This document shows positions 27,284 through 35,711 of a stretch of 64,000 bases of DNA, one piece after another. This DNA is from Streptomyces sp. 846.5 (GTDB taxonomy: Bacteria; Actinomycetota; Actinomycetes; Streptomycetales; Streptomycetaceae). The position numbers were made by a program, and so were the translations under genes. The notes beneath the pieces are model-generated. The model was given only the letters and a program-made list of their open reading frames with translations. It did not search any database and had not been told where the DNA came from. The stretch spans positions 1,302,001-1,366,000 of the forward strand of contig NZ_SOBN01000002.1 of assembly GCF_004365705.1 (NCBI RefSeq). Direction: 5' to 3'. Position 1 is the stretch's first letter. Each line of letters opens with the position of its first letter.

Positions 27284-28128
27284 CCACCCTGCGTATGGCC
27301 GCTGTCGCCGCCGAGTTCGGCCGCGACCTGGAAGAGGACTTCGCGATCGCCGAGCGGCTGATCAAGGAGGCCAGGGCCGAGGGCGTCCGGCTGCTCGCCC
27401 TGCCCGAAGCCTGCCTCGGCGGCTATCTCCTCAGCCTCGACGACGACACCGCACTCGACGCCGGCCCGCCCGCACTCGCCCTCGACGGCCCGGAGATCCG
27501 CCGACTGGCCGCCCTGGCCGGGGAGATGACCGTGATCGCGGGCTACTGCGAGGCCGACGGCGGCGCCCGCTACAACAGCGTCGCCTGCGTCACCGGCGAC
27601 GGCGTGCTGGGCAACCACCGCAAGGTCCACCAGCCGCTCAGTGAGGACGCCAGCTACGCCTCCGGCGACCGCTTCCACGCCTTCGACACCCCGGTCGGCC
27701 GGATCGGCATGATGATCTGCTACGACAAGGCGTTCCCGGAGTCCGCACGGGCCCTGGCCCTGGACGGCGCCGAGATCGGGGTGTGCGTGTCCGCCTGGCC
27801 GGGCGCGCGCACCAACGCCAGCGCGGACCTGGAGAACGACCGCTGGAAACGCCGATTCGACCTGTTCGACCGGGCTCGTGCCCTGGAGAACCAGATCGTC
27901 TGGCTGTCCGCCAACCAGGCCGGCACCTTCGGTTCGCTACGCTTCGTCGGCAGCGCCAAGGTCGTCGACCCGGGCGGCGAGGTCCTCGCGGACACGGGCG
28001 TGAGGTCCGGCATCGCCGTCGCCGAACTCGACGTCGCCCAGGCCCTGGAGACCGCCCGGCGTTCCATGGGGCACCTGCAGGACCGGCGCCCGGAAACCTA
28101 CACCTACGCAGGAGCAGCCACCGCATGA
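27280..28128 (+). CDS. Carbon-nitrogen hydrolase (Nit1C nitrilase), catalytic copy
   Basis: A 282-aa nitrilase-superfamily enzyme with a full catalytic triad: Glu in LALPEACLGGY, Lys in HRKVH and Cys in GMMICYDKAFPE. A second structural Glu region (ALENQIVWLSANQ) is also present. It is the enzymatic centre of the Nit1C cluster, expected to hydrolyse a nitrile or amide formed in the pathway. ATG 27280 overlaps the previous stop (ATGA). The next gene is a diverged tandem copy lacking the triad. Confidence 0.9.
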   Translation: MTTLRMAAVAAEFGRDLEEDFAIAERLIKEARAEGVRLLALPEACLGGYLLSLDDDTALDAGPPALALDGPEIRRLAALAGEMTVIAGYCEADGGARYNSVACVTGDGVLGNHRKVHQPLSEDASYASGDRFHAFDTPVGRIGMMICYDKAFPESARALALDGAEIGVCVSAWPGARTNASADLENDRWKRRFDLFDRARALENQIVWLSANQAGTFGSLRFVGSAKVVDPGGEVLADTGVRSGIAVAELDVAQALETARRSMGHLQDRRPETYTYAGAATA

Positions 28129-28961
28129 GCACCGTCCGGATCGCGGCCGCCGCCGCTCACTTCGGCCGCGATCTGGAGTTCGACCTGGCCCGCATCGCGA
28201 AACTCGTCGACGACGCCCGGTCCTCGGGCGCCGGCCTGCTGGTGCTGCCGGACGCCGCGCTCGGCGGCTACCTCGCCGACCTTCGCCACCCGGACCCCGA
28301 GGCACTGCCGCCGGCCCTCAAGCCGGACGACTCGCTGATCCTCCACATCGCCCGCCTGGCCGCCGAGATGGTGGTGTGCGTCGGCTACTGCGAGGACGGC
28401 GGCGACGAGCGGTACAACTCCGCGGTGTGCGTCAGCGGCGACGGCGTCCTGGGCCGTCATCGCAAGGTCCACCTCCCGGCCGGCGAGGTCGCCGCGTACA
28501 CCGCCGGCGACCGCTTCGACGCCTTCGACACCCCGGTCGGCCGCCTGGGCATGCTCATCGACTACGACAAGACCTTTCCCGAGTCGGCCCGCTCGCTGGC
28601 CCTGGACGGCGCGGAGATCCTCGCCTGCCTGTCCGCCTGGCCCACCAGCATCACCAACCGCGCCCCGCGGATGGCCCAGGACCGTCAGGCCAGACTCTTC
28701 GACCTGTACGACCAGGCCCGCGCCGCCGAGAACCAGGTCGTCCTCGCCTCCTCCAACCAGACCGGCGCTATGGGCGGCATGCGCTTCCTCGGCCAGGCCA
28801 AGGTCGTCGGACCCGGCGGCGACATCCTCGCCCGCACCTGGTCCAAGGCCGGCCTCGCCGTCGCCGAGATCGACGTCGCCGCCGAGACCGACCGGGCCCG
28901 CCGCATCCTGCGCCACCTCGACGAACGCCGCCCCGACGCCTACCGGGAGAACCCGTCGTGA
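28125..28961 (+). CDS. Nitrilase-superfamily homologue lacking catalytic Cys and Glu
   Basis: A 278-aa tandem paralogue of the preceding nitrilase (both begin with AA-x-FGRDLE and end with DxRRPxxY). The Lys of the triad is kept (HRKVH), but the Glu is Asp (VLPDAALGGY) and the nucleophilic Cys is Asp (GMLIDYDKTFPE). Both codons are GAC. The rest of the fold, including AENQVVLASSNQ, is well kept and the frame is open, so it is under selection rather than a simple relic. It is predicted to be a pseudoenzyme, perhaps a structural partner in a mixed nitrilase spiral, or to run altered chemistry. ATGA overlap at the start. Confidence 0.88.
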   Translation: MSTVRIAAAAAHFGRDLEFDLARIAKLVDDARSSGAGLLVLPDAALGGYLADLRHPDPEALPPALKPDDSLILHIARLAAEMVVCVGYCEDGGDERYNSAVCVSGDGVLGRHRKVHLPAGEVAAYTAGDRFDAFDTPVGRLGMLIDYDKTFPESARSLALDGAEILACLSAWPTSITNRAPRMAQDRQARLFDLYDQARAAENQVVLASSNQTGAMGGMRFLGQAKVVGPGGDILARTWSKAGLAVAEIDVAAETDRARRILRHLDERRPDAYRENPS

Positions 28962-30043
28962 AGGCCCTGACGATCGCCCTGCTCAGCTACTCGACCAAAC
29001 CGCGCGGCGGGGTCGTCCACACCCTCGCTCTCGCCGAGGCCCTCGCGACGGCCGGGCAGGACGTCACGGTGTGGACGCTCGGCCGGGGCGGCGACTCCGG
29101 CTTCTTCCGTCCTGTCGATCCCGCTGTACGCGTCCGCATCGTGCCGTTCCACGACGGCCCGCCCGAGGAGAGTGTCGGCGAGCGCATCCTGCGCTCCATC
29201 GTCACCCTGCGCGACGCGTTCTCGGGCGACTACGACGTGGTCCACGCCCAGGACTGCATCAGCGCCAACGCGGTGGGCGACCGGTGCGTCCGCACGGTCC
29301 ACCACATCGACCACTTCACCACCCCCGAGTTGGCGTCCTGCCACGAACGGGCGATCGTCGAGCCGTACGCGCACATCTGCGTATCGGCAGCCGTCGCCAC
29401 GGAACTCGCCGACGGTTGGGGCATCAAGGCCCCGGTGATTCCCAACGGGGTGGCGTACGACCGCTTCGCCGCCACCGACCCGCAGGCCCGCGCGAACTGG
29501 CGCTCCCGGCTCGGCCGTTACATCCTCACCGTCGGCGGCATCGAACCCCGAAAGGGCTCCCTGGACCTGCTGGAGGCATACGCCCTGCTGCGCACCGGAC
29601 ACCCCGGTGTACGGCTGGTGATCGCCGGCGGCGAGACCCTCTTCGACTACCGCGACTACCGCGCCCGCTGGGAGCGCCGGGCCGCCGAACTCGGCGTGGA
29701 CCCCGTCGTGTTGGGCCAGGTCGCCGAGGACGCGCTACCCTCGCTGGTCGCCGCCGCCGACGCCTTCGCCTTCCCCTCGGTGAAGGAGGGCTTCGGCCTG
29801 GCCGCGATGGAAGCCCTCGCCGCAGGTGTCCCCCTGGTCGTACGGGACCTGCCCGTCCTGCGCGAGGTCTTCGGCCCCACCGCCCGCTTCGCCGCCAATC
29901 CGCAGGACCTGGCCCACGAACTCGGCCAGGCCCTCACCGAACACCATCCGGAACGGCAGGCCGCCGGACGCACCCTCGCGGCCCGCCACACCTGGGACAC
30001 CGCTGCCCAGCGCCACCTGGACTTCTACCGCTCCCTGCGGTGA
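28958..30043 (+). CDS. MSMEG_0565-family glycosyltransferase (GT4)
   Basis: A 361-aa GT-B glycosyltransferase, GTG 28958 overlapping the previous stop. N-terminal acceptor lobe with GGVVHTLALAEAL; C-terminal donor lobe with TVGGIEPRKGSLDLLEAY and the GT4 E-x7-E-like segment SVKEGFGLAAMEALA. It ends the Nit1C cluster; its presence suggests a glycosylated product or intermediate. Donor and acceptor unknown. Confidence 0.88.
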   Translation: MKALTIALLSYSTKPRGGVVHTLALAEALATAGQDVTVWTLGRGGDSGFFRPVDPAVRVRIVPFHDGPPEESVGERILRSIVTLRDAFSGDYDVVHAQDCISANAVGDRCVRTVHHIDHFTTPELASCHERAIVEPYAHICVSAAVATELADGWGIKAPVIPNGVAYDRFAATDPQARANWRSRLGRYILTVGGIEPRKGSLDLLEAYALLRTGHPGVRLVIAGGETLFDYRDYRARWERRAAELGVDPVVLGQVAEDALPSLVAAADAFAFPSVKEGFGLAAMEALAAGVPLVVRDLPVLREVFGPTARFAANPQDLAHELGQALTEHHPERQAAGRTLAARHTWDTAAQRHLDFYRSLR

Positions 30044-30064
30044 ACGCCCCGGGTGCGCTTCTTG

Positions 30065-30850
30065 TCAGAGGGTGTTGATCAGGCCCCCGTCGATACGGAA
30101 GTCGCTTCCGGTGATGTTGTCCGCGCGGTCGCTGGCCAGGAACAGGACGAGGTCGGCCACCTCCTGGGGGTGGGTGAATCGCCCGGTGGCCGCACCGGCG
30201 GCGGCCTGCTGGGCGACCGCGACCGCGCTGGTGCCGTTGGCGCGGGCGACGGTGGCCGCGACGCCGTCGCCGCCGAGCCAGAGATCGGTCTGGACCGGCC
30301 CGGGGCTGACGGTGTTGACGCGGACCCTGGTGCCGTACTCGTTGGACAGGGACTTGCACAGGTTGGTCAGGGCGGCTTTGGCCGCGCTGTAGTCGATCAC
30401 CGGCGGATCGGGCAGGAACGCGTTGACCGAGCTGACGGTGACGATGGACGCACCTGCCCGGGTCGCCAGGTGCGGGAGCGCGGCGCGCATCGTGCGCACG
30501 GCGGCGAAGAAGTTGATCGTCATAGCCCACTCCCAGTCCTGGTCGGTGACGGCGAGGAAGCCGTCCAGGCGCGAGCGGACCGCGCCGACGTTGTTGACCA
30601 GGATGTCGATGCCGTCGAACCGGCTGACCGCCTCGGTGATGAGCAGCGCGGGCCCGTCGGGTGTGCTCAGGTCCACCAGGACGGGGTGGACGTCCTTCTG
30701 GTCGGCGAGCACGTCGAGTTCCGGGCTGCCGTGCATGGCGCCGGCCACGACGTGTACGCCTTCGGCCGCCAGCGATCGGGTGATCGCCAGGCCGATACCT
30801 TTGCTGGCGCCGGTGACGACGGCGACTCTGCCGGTGAGGTGGAGATCCAT
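30065..30850 (-). CDS. SDR-family oxidoreductase
   Basis: A 261-aa classical short-chain dehydrogenase: cofactor motif TGASKGIG, NNVG and active-site VIDYSAAKAAL. It runs convergently against the Nit1C cluster with only 21 bases between stops. Seven bases upstream ends the alpha/beta hydrolase gene, so both are probably one leftward operon. Substrate unknown. Confidence 0.88.
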   Translation of the reverse strand: MDLHLTGRVAVVTGASKGIGLAITRSLAAEGVHVVAGAMHGSPELDVLADQKDVHPVLVDLSTPDGPALLITEAVSRFDGIDILVNNVGAVRSRLDGFLAVTDQDWEWAMTINFFAAVRTMRAALPHLATRAGASIVTVSSVNAFLPDPPVIDYSAAKAALTNLCKSLSNEYGTRVRVNTVSPGPVQTDLWLGGDGVAATVARANGTSAVAVAQQAAAGAATGRFTHPQEVADLVLFLASDRADNITGSDFRIDGGLINTL

Positions 30851-30857
30851 GGTCGTC

Positions 30858-31655
30858 TCACAGGCCCTGTGCTTGCAGCCAGGTGAGCGTGGCGTCCGCG
30901 ACCTCGCGCCAGCCGTGGTCGATGGTCAGCGAGTGGGCCCGGTCGGCGAATTCGAGGAGGTCGGTGACGGCGTCGCTGTGCCGGTACTGCTTGAGGGTCG
31001 CCTTGGTGACCGCTTCCGGGACGGTGTGGTCCTGGCCGCCCGTGATCAGCAGCAGCGGTCCCCGGCCGGAGTTGTCGGTGTCGACCTTCGCCGGGGAGTG
31101 CGGGTTGAAGTTGGCCGCGGCGGCCTCGAACAGCGGCTTGCCCGGGGCCGGGATCGCCCAGCGGGCGAACAGGGCGTCGGACTCCTCGGCCGGGATGGCG
31201 TTGCCGAACGCGAAGCGGAACTGCTCGGCGGTCAGTGCCACGGTGCGGTGCTTGTTGGCCGGGTTCTTGAACACCGGCAGCGTCGCCCGCAGTGCGGACA
31301 GCGGCAACGGCAGCACGCCCTTGATCTGGGCCGCGTCGATGGCCACCGCGGCGGCGGCCAGGTCCTGGCCGAGCAGCTTCTGGGCGATCATGCCGCCGAA
31401 GGAGTGACCGACCAGGATCGGCTTCGCGTCGAGCTCCGCGATGATCTTCGCGTAGTGGGCGACGACATCGTCGATGCCATGATCGGCCATGTCCTCGGGG
31501 TTCTCGCGGGCCTCGGACACCGACGCGGGATCGCCGGGCCAGCCCGGGGCTGAGGCGTCGTAACCGGCCTGGGTGAACACCTCCAGCCAGGGATCCCAGG
31601 AGGTGGCGTGCAACCAGAGACCGTGGATGAACAGCACGGGCGGCGGGGTAGTCAT
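30858..31655 (-). CDS. Alpha/beta hydrolase
   Basis: A 265-aa cytoplasmic hydrolase with oxyanion segment HGLWLHATSW, nucleophile elbow VGHSFGG (Ser), acid in GGQDHTVP and histidine in DRAHSLTIDH. It resembles small esterases and lactonases. Upstream lies the divergent-looking but same-strand GAF-LuxR regulator; a joint role with the downstream SDR in degrading a small ester or ketone is possible. No substrate-specific motif was seen. Confidence 0.85.
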   Translation of the reverse strand: MTTPPPVLFIHGLWLHATSWDPWLEVFTQAGYDASAPGWPGDPASVSEARENPEDMADHGIDDVVAHYAKIIAELDAKPILVGHSFGGMIAQKLLGQDLAAAAVAIDAAQIKGVLPLPLSALRATLPVFKNPANKHRTVALTAEQFRFAFGNAIPAEESDALFARWAIPAPGKPLFEAAAANFNPHSPAKVDTDNSGRGPLLLITGGQDHTVPEAVTKATLKQYRHSDAVTDLLEFADRAHSLTIDHGWREVADATLTWLQAQGL

Positions 31656-31754
31656 CAGGGGCGTCCTTTCGGAGTGCGGGTCTGCCGCAACCGTAGGACG
31701 GCGCCCTGCCCGCGCACCCCACGCGAACGCGTAGTGCGGGCCGGAGCGCCGGGG

Positions 31755-32966
31755 CTACGTCCGGGGCCGGTGGTCGGCGTCGGCCACGATCCGGGCGAGC
31801 TCGACCCGCGACCGCAGTTCGAGCTTGCGGAAGATCTGCCGCAGGTGGTAGTCGACGGTGTGGGCCGAGATGAACAGCTGGGACGCGGCTTCCCGGTTGG
31901 TCAGGCCGTTGGCGACGTGCTCGGCGACGGCGCGCTCCGAGACCGTCAGCATCGCCCACCGGCTCGCCGCCCCGTCCGCGACCGATTCGGTCACCGGCGG
32001 CGGCCCGTCGGCCGCGTCCAGCCGGACGACGGCGCCGGCGGTGGGGTCCGCCTCGTCCACCGCCGTGCACCAGACACGCCGGACGCCCGAGCTCAGCACG
32101 ATCAGTGCTGCCGGGCGCTCCGAGGCCTCGGTGAGCAGTGGTTCGGCCCACTCCCACAGCACCGCACGGTCGCCGGCGTGCACCAGCGAGGCGCCCGCGC
32201 TGTTGACGAACATCCTGCGTTCGTCCAGCACGGCGATCGGCCCTTTGGCCCGGCGGCGTGCCTGCAGGAACGCAGTGTGCAGGGCCGTGCCGCTCGCCCC
32301 CGACTCATCGGTGAGTCGCTGCTGTGTCTCGTGCACGATGCGACCGATCAGCGCCGGCATCACCGGGCTGTACATCCGCCTGGCGCACGTCATGTTGACC
32401 ACGCCGAGCACCCGCCCGGTCAGCGGGTCGGTCACCGCGCTCGATGCGCAGGACACCGCGGTCAGACCGTCCGCGAAATGCTCCGGCCCCAGCACGACCG
32501 AAGGGCCCCGGGCGCTGAGCGCCCCGCCGATGGAGTTCGTCCCGACCACCGCCTCGTCGCACACGAACCCCGCCGCCGCGCCGATCCGGTCCATCGCCGA
32601 GGCCGAGCTCGCCGGGGTCCACCGCTCGATGACATGCGCTCGGCTGTCCGCAAGCAGCAGGGCGACCTCGACACCCGCGAGGTCTGCGCTCACCGCCGCC
32701 ATCCCGGGCGCGGCCGCCCACCGCAGACGGCCGTCGGCATCGACATCCGGGTCGTACGGCGCGTGGATCCTGTGCGGAATCAGCCCGGCCTCGGCCGAAC
32801 GCCGCCACGACTGCAGGATCGCGTCACTGACGCTGCGCTGCGCACGCGGCCCGTCGGCCAGGCGGTCCAGGACGTACTGCATCGACCGGTCAGCATCGTC
32901 GGCAACCGGGGCCACGGCATCGCTCACGACATCGGGCCGTTCCGCGCGATTGCCCACAGCAGCCAC
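31755..32966 (-). CDS. AcoR-like GAF regulator with LuxR-type DNA-binding domain
   Basis: A 403-aa regulator. Residues about 45-230 resemble the N-terminal part of acetoin/glycerol sigma-54 activators (SWRRSAEAGL, then GTNSIGGAL and NMTCARRMYSP), a GAF-type sensor. Instead of an AAA+ domain and Fis helix, the C-terminal 65 residues form a LuxR/NarL helix-turn-helix (GLTNREAASQLFISAHTVDYHL). It is the likely activator of the hydrolase/SDR pair downstream on the same strand. Ligand unknown. Confidence 0.85.
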   Translation of the reverse strand: MAAVGNRAERPDVVSDAVAPVADDADRSMQYVLDRLADGPRAQRSVSDAILQSWRRSAEAGLIPHRIHAPYDPDVDADGRLRWAAAPGMAAVSADLAGVEVALLLADSRAHVIERWTPASSASAMDRIGAAAGFVCDEAVVGTNSIGGALSARGPSVVLGPEHFADGLTAVSCASSAVTDPLTGRVLGVVNMTCARRMYSPVMPALIGRIVHETQQRLTDESGASGTALHTAFLQARRRAKGPIAVLDERRMFVNSAGASLVHAGDRAVLWEWAEPLLTEASERPAALIVLSSGVRRVWCTAVDEADPTAGAVVRLDAADGPPPVTESVADGAASRWAMLTVSERAVAEHVANGLTNREAASQLFISAHTVDYHLRQIFRKLELRSRVELARIVADADHRPRT

Positions 32967-33050
32967 CGTGTTCCCCCGAGCCTCGCTCCATCGGGCGCAC
33001 TACCTACCTGATTATGCCCCGGACACCACCTGCGAACGTTTCCTCGGCGG

Positions 33051-33920
33051 TCACCACGCGCAGGGCAGTTCCAGGTCGATCCGGGTCGGGCCGCCGGCGG
33101 GGCTGGTCAGGGTGAAGGTGCCGTCGAGGGCGGCGACGCGGCGGTGCATGCCGAGCAGGCCGGATCCGCCTGGTTCCAGGCCGGTGCCGGAAGGGCCGGG
33201 GGCGGGCTCGGCGCCGCCTCGGCCCTCGTCGCGGACCAGCACGCGCAGGCCCCTGCCGGTACGGGCGAGTCGGACCTCGGCGCGGTCGGATCCGCTGTGC
33301 TTGGCCGCGTTGGTCAGCGCTTCGGCCACGACGAAGTACGCGGCCGCCTCGACCGCGGCCGGGGCCCTGGGGCCGTCCTCCAGGCCGTCCACGCGGACGG
33401 TGACGTCGAGGCCGCTGCTCGCGGCGAGCGCCCGTACCGCTCCGGCGAGACCGCGGTCGGTGAGGATCGGCGGGTGGATGGCGTGTACCACGTGCCACAG
33501 TTCCGTCAGCGGCTCCTCGGCCTGGTCCTGGGCGTCGTCGAGGAGCCGGCGCGCGGCGTCCGGGTCACGGTCGTAGGCACGCTTCGCCAGGCCGATCCGT
33601 ATGGAGAGCGAGACCAGCCGCGCCTGCGTGCCGTCGTGCAGATCCCGCTCGATGCGGCGCAGTTCGGCGCCGTGCGCGGCGACCGCGCCGGCCCGGGTCG
33701 CGGTCAACGCCTCGAGCCGCTCGGTGAGTCGGGCCTTCGGCGAGGGCTTGAGCAGGGCGGTCGACCACGCGGCGTCGAGGTCCGCGATCCGGACGATCAG
33801 GGGGAGCACGACCGCCTCGCGGCCGAGCAGCCCGCACCACACGCCGTCCACCAGCAGGCCCACCGGCCACAGCGGCAGCGCCACCACCAGCAGGCAGCCG
33901 TACACCTGCCGCGGCCGCTT
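33051..33920 (-). pseudogene. Histidine kinase (NarX/DesK-type) lacking its N-terminus
   Basis: Reading leftward, one or two membrane segments (VYGCLLVVALPLWPVGLLVDG) lead into a HisKA_3 dimerisation helix with the phospho-His in RIERDLHDGTQARL and an HATPase domain (ALTNAAKHSG, then GSGLLGMHRR). The first membrane helices and start codon are missing; at about 33920 the sequence turns into a coupling-protein relic on the other strand. After the stop, a short frame beginning VVTAEETFAGG may be the first codons of the lost response regulator. Confidence 0.7.
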
Positions 33921-34300
33921 GGCATCTTCGGCGACGAGATCGCGAACGTGGCGCCCTTGCCGCAGATCCCGGCACTGATGTCGGTGTCCGGGAGCCAGAA
34001 CATCTTCGTCGTGGCTGTTCTCCACTCGTACGCGCAGGCACAGGAGCGCTGGGGTGAGCTCGGCGTGCGCAAATTGTTCGGCGCCTCGACGGTGAAGATC
34101 CTCTTGGGTGGCATCTCGGACGAGACCGAGTTCAAGGCCTACAGCGCCCCGGCCGGCGAATACGACGAGGACACCGAGTCGATCTCGGACAGCGAGAGCG
34201 GCACCAGCGTTTCCGTTTCAACTCGGCGCAGCTCGGTGCTTGAGCCCGCGCAGATCCGGATGCTCAAACCGGGCGACGAACCGGGGCGACGAGCAGCCCT
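33921..34300 (+). pseudogene. Conjugal coupling protein (TraD/TraG/VirD4-like) fragment
   Basis: The plus-strand frame reads GDEIANVAPLPQIPALMSVSG, then VLHSYAQAQERWGE and LFGASTVKILLGGISDE, the C-terminal ATPase core of type IV coupling proteins that pump DNA in conjugation. It starts abruptly at the kinase breakpoint and loses its pattern after about 34300. It is a relic of an integrated conjugative element or plasmid. Confidence 0.65.
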
Positions 34301-34652
34301 GGGGAAACGGCCACACAGCGCTCGATCGGCAGCGCCGTCGCCCTGGAGAAGGACTGGTGCACGCTGTGCGCCGAATTCCGACGCCATGGTGCGCCCTGCT
34401 TCCCGTCGCAGGAACGAGGTCGCGGAGCCTGACGGGACGGACCGACCAGGCCCTGGCCACCGGGCGCCGTTCTCCTGCGTCGCCCGGTGGGGGTCAGGCT
34501 CCTGTTGGAAGCCGCCCGAACGGCACTCGCACACATCACCCGGCCGGCTTGAACAACCCCGCTGGCCAGACCACCCATGAGGCTGTTCAGCGCTCTGTTG
34601 GAGACGCTTGCCGATGCGGGGCCGCGTCGCCGCTGCGCGGGGGCTGTGCCCT
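34301..34652. other. Stretch without a supported gene
   Basis: About 350 bp following the coupling-protein relic. A plus-strand frame stays open but its composition no longer resembles the family. Nothing else could be supported. Confidence 0.45.
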
Positions 34653-35039
34653 TCAGGCCCAGTCCTCCACGTGCCGGTGACGCCGCAGTCCGACAGTGTC
34701 GAACTCGTCCAGACCGCGATCGGCGGCCACACCGAGCAGCCGAAGAGCACGAGAGATCGGAGTCCCCTCACGGGGCACCGACTCGTTCTCTTCGACAGCG
34801 AACGGACCGAAGGCCAAAGCACCCCGGGCCCCCACCGCAGTGCGCTGAGTACCGACTCCGCCGAAGTACTCGGCCTCGACGTAGACGACCGGCCCCGTGC
34901 CCGACCAAGCGGACAGAACGCGCTCGAACCCGCCGGGCAGGAACCAAAACCCCATCGTTTGGGCTGTGGTGCCGTCACTGACGGCACCGAACAACACGTC
35001 CGTCATCCAGACCAGCGCCATCTCCTGCCCCAACGGCAC
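34653..35039 (-). CDS. Conserved-looking hypothetical protein
   Basis: A 128-aa soluble protein. The sequence looks well constrained (GFWFLPGGFERVLSAWSGTG, then YVEAEYFGGVGTQR) and is rich in Gly and aromatic residues, but I recognise no family. The start is uncertain: ATG 35039, or an inner ATG about six codons later. Neighbours are relics, so its role is open. Confidence 0.55.
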   Translation of the reverse strand: MPLGQEMALVWMTDVLFGAVSDGTTAQTMGFWFLPGGFERVLSAWSGTGPVVYVEAEYFGGVGTQRTAVGARGALAFGPFAVEENESVPREGTPISRALRLLGVAADRGLDEFDTVGLRRHRHVEDWA

Positions 35040-35711
35040 GACCCTCGAACTGGGTCTGCAGGTCCTCGCCTTCCTCCCCTTCCTCGACCGCTTCGACGCG
35101 GTCCCGGTACTGCGCCGCTACGCGGCGAGCGGCGTCCACTGGGCTGCCACGATCGAGGCGATCCAGTGGACCGGTTCCCTGAAACTCGCCGACGTGTGGG
35201 ACGGCCTGGACCAGGACGTCCTGGTCGGCCACAACGACGCCGCGACACCTGCTCGAGGAGGATGCCGCTTCCCGACCCGTACGGCTGATGCGGGCGGGCC
35301 CCGCCGCGGCGGACCACGCACCGCGGAGCGTAGCGGTCATCAGCTCGATGGCTTCCTTCCCGGCCGGTACCGGACCGGTACGGGTGAAGTAGTGAGCAGT
35401 GTGCATCGTGAGAACTGCAGGTCGGGTGGGCTGGTGTGCGCCGGGTCGGGAGTGCTCGGTCTGGTCGGCGGCGGGTGTCCATGGTGAAGATCGTCTGACC
35501 GGTTGGCCGGGAGGGTTCTCTGGTAGCGTTTTCACTGGAGCCACCACCTCTGATGGCCGAAACAGAACCATCAACTGCGAGTTGTTTCGCCACAGATGAC
35601 ATTCGGCAGGCTCCGCCAATGGGTCTATCTGACCACGCCTACCCCGCCCCGTCTACCGCGGATGATTCGGACGCGGCTTGGTGACCCCATCAGTGAACAA
35701 AGGAATGTACT
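35040..35711. other. Gene-poor stretch with a possible coding fragment
   Basis: Between about 35030 and 35260 the plus strand has a clean high-GC3 frame (LELGLQVLAFLPFLDRFDAV, then SLKLADVWDGLDQDVLVGHN) without a good start or end, probably a fragment of a lost gene. The rest, up to the GH128 start, shows no supported gene and should contain its promoter. Confidence 0.4.
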
